A stretch of DNA of 64,000 bases from the NCBI RefSeq assembly GCF_014483895.1, contig NZ_CP059987.1, positions 2,356,001-2,420,000 on the forward strand, given 5' to 3'. Source of the DNA: Protaetiibacter sp. SSC-01. Lineage in GTDB: Bacteria; Actinomycetota; Actinomycetes; Actinomycetales; Microbacteriaceae. Under the pieces are notes generated by a model that saw nothing but the letters and a program-made list of their open reading frames with translations, searched no databases and was not told the origin of the DNA. Both the position numbers and the translations under genes were made by a program. How positions within the stretch are numbered: the first letter of the stretch is position 1; each line of letters opens with the position of its first letter. Positions 61,185 through 64,000 of the stretch are shown here, piece by piece.

Positions 61185-62534
61185 TCAGCCCGCAGGCGTC
61201 TCCGTCGGCTTCGGCCCGACGAGCTCCTGCACCTTCGCGCGGATGAACGCGTAGTCCGGGTTCTCGGGGTCGACATCCGGCGGCGTGAGGTCGTACGAGA
61301 CGACCTCCTGCTCCTTCGCCTTCTCGCCGAGCTGCACGAAGTACGACAGCATCTGCTTCGGGATGTCGGTCTTCACGACCTGCTTGCCGGCCTCCGCGAT
61401 CCCCACGAAGTTGGAGAGCACGTTGCCGGGCGTGAACTGGTCGAGGATCGCCTCCTGCACCTGGCGCTGGCGCTGCATGCGCGTGTAGTCGCTCGTGCCG
61501 TAGCGCGTGCGGGCGTAGGTGAGGGCCCAGCCGCCGTCCATGTGGTAGTCGCCGGGCTCGAAGTAGCCGGCGGGCGGCAGGGAGTTGCCGTGCTCGTCCT
61601 CGTTCGCGCCGTACGGCACGCGCTCGGTGACGGTGATGTCGATGCCGCCCATCGCGTCGATGAGGTCGGCGAAGCCCTGCATGTCGATGATGACGAAGAA
61701 GGGGATCTCGAGGCCCGTCACGCCTTCGACGGCGTCGCGCATCGCCTCGATGCCGGGGCTCGAGCCGTTCGCCTCGGCGTCCGGGTAGAGGTAGGCCCAG
61801 TCGAGCTCGCCGTACGTGTAGAGGTAGTCGATAATGCAGCCGCTGCCGCAGTCGTAGCCGTTCGGCAGCACCTCCCACATGGGCGAGCCCTCCGAGAACG
61901 GCACGTTCTCGAGGTTGCGCGGGATGCCGATGAGCGTCACCTGGCCGGTCTCGGCGTCGACGCTCGCGACCGAGATGCTGTCGGGCCGCATCCCCTGGCG
62001 GTCGGGTCCGGCATCCCCGCCGAGCAGCAGGATGTTGTAGCGGCCGTCGACGGGCTCGACGGTGGGACGCTCAGCGAAGATCGCGTCGAGCAGGCCGATG
62101 CCCGAGGTCGAGACGACGGCGCCGTACGCGGCCGTGCCCGAGACGGCGGCGAGCGCGACGACCGAGAGGCCGGCGACGAACGCGCGCGCCGCGGGGGCGA
62201 CGCGCACGAGCACGACGAGCCGCAGGGTGTCGAGCGTCAGCACGACCCACAGCACGGCGTAGAACACGAGCGCGGCCGCCCCGCCCGCGAGCACCCACGT
62301 GTTGGTCGCGATCGTGAGCAGCAGGCCGCGCGCGAAGAGCAGCAGCGCGAGGGCGACGAGCGCGATCGCCCAGAGCACGAGCGTCGCGCCGAGGCCGAAG
62401 CGGCCGAGGCGGCGGTTGCCCGCGAGCACCTGCGCCGAGCCGGGCACGAGCAGGTTGAGCCCGACGAGCCACCAGGCGCGCTTCGTCATGAAGTCGGTGT
62501 CGGTGCGATCCGGGTCGCGCAGCACGCTCGCCAT
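61185..62534 (-). CDS. LCP-family (LytR-CpsA-Psr) wall polymer ligase
   Basis: A protein of 449 aa. Three or four N-terminal membrane spans (VGLNLLVPGSAQVLAGNRRL, then two hydrophobic hairpins) precede an extracytoplasmic LCP domain at about 165-400. It has NILLLGGDAGPDRQGMRPDS and SISVASVDAETGQVTLIGIP, an RTRYGTSDYTRMQRQRQVQE stretch with the Arg residues that bind polyprenyl phosphate, and PEDGFEPGDYHM-like loops. LCP enzymes move glycans from lipid carrier to peptidoglycan. The extra membrane hairpins are longer than in canonical LCP proteins. It starts 2 bp after purE. It is a natural end step for this cluster. Confidence 0.92.
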   Translation of the reverse strand: MASVLRDPDRTDTDFMTKRAWWLVGLNLLVPGSAQVLAGNRRLGRFGLGATLVLWAIALVALALLLFARGLLLTIATNTWVLAGGAAALVFYAVLWVVLTLDTLRLVVLVRVAPAARAFVAGLSVVALAAVSGTAAYGAVVSTSGIGLLDAIFAERPTVEPVDGRYNILLLGGDAGPDRQGMRPDSISVASVDAETGQVTLIGIPRNLENVPFSEGSPMWEVLPNGYDCGSGCIIDYLYTYGELDWAYLYPDAEANGSSPGIEAMRDAVEGVTGLEIPFFVIIDMQGFADLIDAMGGIDITVTERVPYGANEDEHGNSLPPAGYFEPGDYHMDGGWALTYARTRYGTSDYTRMQRQRQVQEAILDQFTPGNVLSNFVGIAEAGKQVVKTDIPKQMLSYFVQLGEKAKEQEVVSYDLTPPDVDPENPDYAFIRAKVQELVGPKPTETPAG

Positions 62535-62536
62535 GC

Positions 62537-63037
62537 TCAGAGCTTCTGCTGCAGCGCCGCGTTCTTCTCCTCGACGAGCACCTCGAGCGAGGCGGCGAAG
62601 TCGGCGAGACGGGCGGTGAGCTCGGGGTCGCCGGAGGCGAGGATGCGCGCCGCGAGGATGCCGGCGTTGCGGGCTCCGCCGATCGACACGGTCGCGACGG
62701 GGATGCCCGCGGGCATCTGCACGATCGAGAGCAGCGAGTCGAGGCCGTCGAGCTTCGCGAGCGGCACGGGCACGCCGACGACGGGGAGGGTCGTGACGGA
62801 TGCGAGCATGCCCGGCAGGTGGGCCGCTCCCCCGGCGCCCGCGATGATGACGCGCAGGCCGCGGTCGGCTGCCTCGCCTCCGTAGCTCATGAGCTTGCGC
62901 GGGGTGCGGTGAGCCGAGACGACCTCGACCTCGTAGGGGATGCCGAACTCCGCGAGCACGGTGGCCGCGTCCTGCATGACCGACCAGTCGGAGTCGGAAC
63001 CCATGACGACGCCGACGAGGGGCTTCAGCTCAGGCAC
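62537..63037 (-). CDS. purE: N5-carboxyaminoimidazole ribonucleotide mutase
   Basis: A class I PurE of 166 aa that converts N5-CAIR to CAIR in purine synthesis. Signature residues are GSDSDWSVM (13-21), [18 protein letters not shown] and [20 protein letters not shown] with [20 protein letters not shown]. Length and motifs are normal. TAGCAT six bases before the GTG start predicts a leaderless transcript even though purK ends only 16 bp upstream, so it can be expressed separately. It is followed directly by the LCP gene. Confidence 0.97.
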   Translation of the reverse strand: MPELKPLVGVVMGSDSDWSVMQDAATVLAEFGIPYEVEVVSAHRTPRKLMSYGGEAADRGLRVIIAGAGGAAHLPGMLASVTTLPVVGVPVPLAKLDGLDSLLSIVQMPAGIPVATVSIGGARNAGILAARILASGDPELTARLADFAASLEVLVEEKNAALQQKL

Positions 63038-63049
63038 CCCTCGATGCTA
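63038..63049 (-). promoter_or_regulatory. Leaderless promoter of purE
   Basis: TAGCAT (63044-63049, minus strand), six bases, GTG. It overlaps the short purK-purE gap. Confidence 0.5.
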
Positions 63050-63053
63050 CGGG

Positions 63054-64000
63054 TCAGTCCTGGAAGAAGGCCGCCGCGGCACGCGCTCGGGCGACGACGT
63101 CGTCGAGCTCGGCGCCCGTCGCCGTCACGTGCCCGACCTTGCGACCGGGCCGCGACTCCTTGCCGTAGGAGTGCAGCTTGACCTCGGGCCGGTCGGCCAT
63201 GGCGCGCGCGTAGCGGTCCGGCATCCGCTCGCCCGAGGGGCCGCCGAGGATGTTGACCATGACGCTCACGGGCGCGAGCGGCTCGGTGTCGCCGAGGGGC
63301 AGGTCGAGCACGGCGCGCAGGTGCTGCTCGAACTGGCTCGTGACGGCGCCGTCGATCGTCCAGTGGCCCGTGTTGTGCGGGCGCATGGCGAGCTCGTTGA
63401 CGAGCAGGCGCCCGTCCTCGGCCTCGAAGAGCTCGACGGCGAGTACGCCCGTGACGTCGAGCTCGGATGCGATGCGCTCGGCGAGCGCGCGCGCCTCCTC
63501 CGGCAGGCCCCCGGCCCGCGGCGCGGGCGCGAACACCTCGGCGCACACGCCGTCGCGCTGCACGGTCTCGACGAGCGGCCACGCGCGCACCTCGCCCGAG
63601 GGGCGTCGCGCGACGAGCTGCGCGAGCTCACGGCGGAAGGGCACGAACTCCTCGACGAGGAGGCCGTCGGCCGCGTCCGCGAACCAGTCGTCGGCTCCGG
63701 ATGCGTCGCGCACGACCCGCACGCCCTTGCCGTCGTAGCCGCCGCGCGGGGTCTTCACGACCGCGATCCCGCCGTGCGCGTCGAGGAACGCGCCGAGCTC
63801 GGCGGCATCCGCGATGCGTGCCCAGTCGGGCACGGGGGCGCCGATCGCGCTCAGGCGCTCGCGCATGACGGTCTTGTCCTGGGCCACCGCGAGCGCGTGC
63901 GGCCCGGGGTGCACGGCCACGCCGGAGGCGACGAGCCGGTCGAGCACGTCCTGCGGAACGTGCTCGTGGTCGAAGGTGACGACGTCGACGTCGGCCGCGA
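63054..64000 (-). CDS. purK: N5-carboxyaminoimidazole ribonucleotide synthase (5' end missing)
   Basis: A partial gene: the N-terminus lies beyond position 64000, and the frame stays open to the edge, reading DVDVVTFDHEHVPQDVL before the first visible start-like codon. It belongs to the ATP-grasp family and uses ATP, bicarbonate and AIR to make N5-CAIR. Visible motifs are HPGPHALAVAQDKTVMRERL, VVKTPRGGYDGKGVRVVRD, LLVEEFVPFRRELAQLVARR, LLVNELAMRPHNTGHWTIDG and the C-terminal HSYGKESRPGRKVGHVTATG. All fit PurK. The gene is upstream of purE in the same orientation. Confidence 0.96.
   Translation of the reverse strand, partial: AADVDVVTFDHEHVPQDVLDRLVASGVAVHPGPHALAVAQDKTVMRERLSAIGAPVPDWARIADAAELGAFLDAHGGIAVVKTPRGGYDGKGVRVVRDASGADDWFADAADGLLVEEFVPFRRELAQLVARRPSGEVRAWPLVETVQRDGVCAEVFAPAPRAGGLPEEARALAERIASELDVTGVLAVELFEAEDGRLLVNELAMRPHNTGHWTIDGAVTSQFEQHLRAVLDLPLGDTEPLAPVSVMVNILGGPSGERMPDRYARAMADRPEVKLHSYGKESRPGRKVGHVTATGAELDDVVARARAAAAFFQD

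Overview
The window is chromosomal DNA of a high-G+C actinobacterium, most probably a member of the Microbacteriaceae. The grounds are the strong G/C-ending codon bias, a WhiB regulator, the actinobacterial families DUF3499 and DUF5719, an actinobacterial-type AhcY, and many genes whose start codon lies 6-8 nt after a TANNNT -10 box (leaderless transcripts). I found no tRNA, rRNA, CRISPR array, insertion sequence or prophage. Every CDS is intact except purK, which is cut by the right edge.

Left block (1-11,324). A possible LexA/SOS box sits at the very left edge. Next comes a MoxR-type membrane operon: a multi-span membrane protein, then DUF4129, DUF4350, MoxR ATPase and DUF58. An AqpZ-like aquaporin, a two-component system and a secreted His/Gly-rich protein follow. 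A divergent SpoIIM/RDD pair, which usually accompanies moxR/DUF58, closes the block. A 160-bp inverted/tandem repeat then separates it from ahcY.

Core block (11,495-24,883). This carries ahcY, a phosphomannomutase, DUF3499, a metallopeptidase-fold protein, DUF5719, a giant GT2/membrane protein, a WhiB2-like regulator, galE, an unannotated 33-aa membrane peptide, a GlxA-type AraC regulator, manA and an acyl-CoA dehydrogenase. From memory, gene content and order resemble the M. tuberculosis segment from sahH to purE-purK.

Glycan island (24,924-61,166). About 36 kb is devoted to surface polysaccharide. In order it holds: a polysaccharide pyruvyltransferase and a methyltransferase; two tandem Wzy/ligase paralogues; an OafA-type acyltransferase with an SGNH domain; a secreted protein with 13 LGFP repeats; an operon of three giant membrane proteins, two of them tandem paralogues; a six-gene galactofuranose operon (GlfT1-like, GT2, Glf, GlfT2-like, GT4, GT2-GT4 fusion); GtrA; a five-gene translationally coupled operon of unknown chemistry; a DUF6541 protein; a TagGH/Wzm-Wzt-type ABC exporter with a glycosyltransferase; and a secreted protein with SLH-like repeats. 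On the right an LCP ligase, purE and partial purK return to core genome.

How it may work together (inference). ManA, phosphomannomutase, GalE and Glf supply activated sugars. The glycosyltransferases build lipid-linked chains. The ABC pair and the Wzy-like proteins export and polymerise them. LCP attaches them to the wall. Pyruvyl, methyl and acyl transferases decorate them. The LGFP and SLH-like proteins may be clients of the finished polymer. The best candidate for an undescribed pathway is the five-gene operon at 49,909-54,396. It combines a flavin oxidoreductase, a GtrB-like glycosyltransferase that has lost its DXD motif, an active-looking GT2, an SDR with an altered catalytic triad and a sugar isomerase-like barrel.
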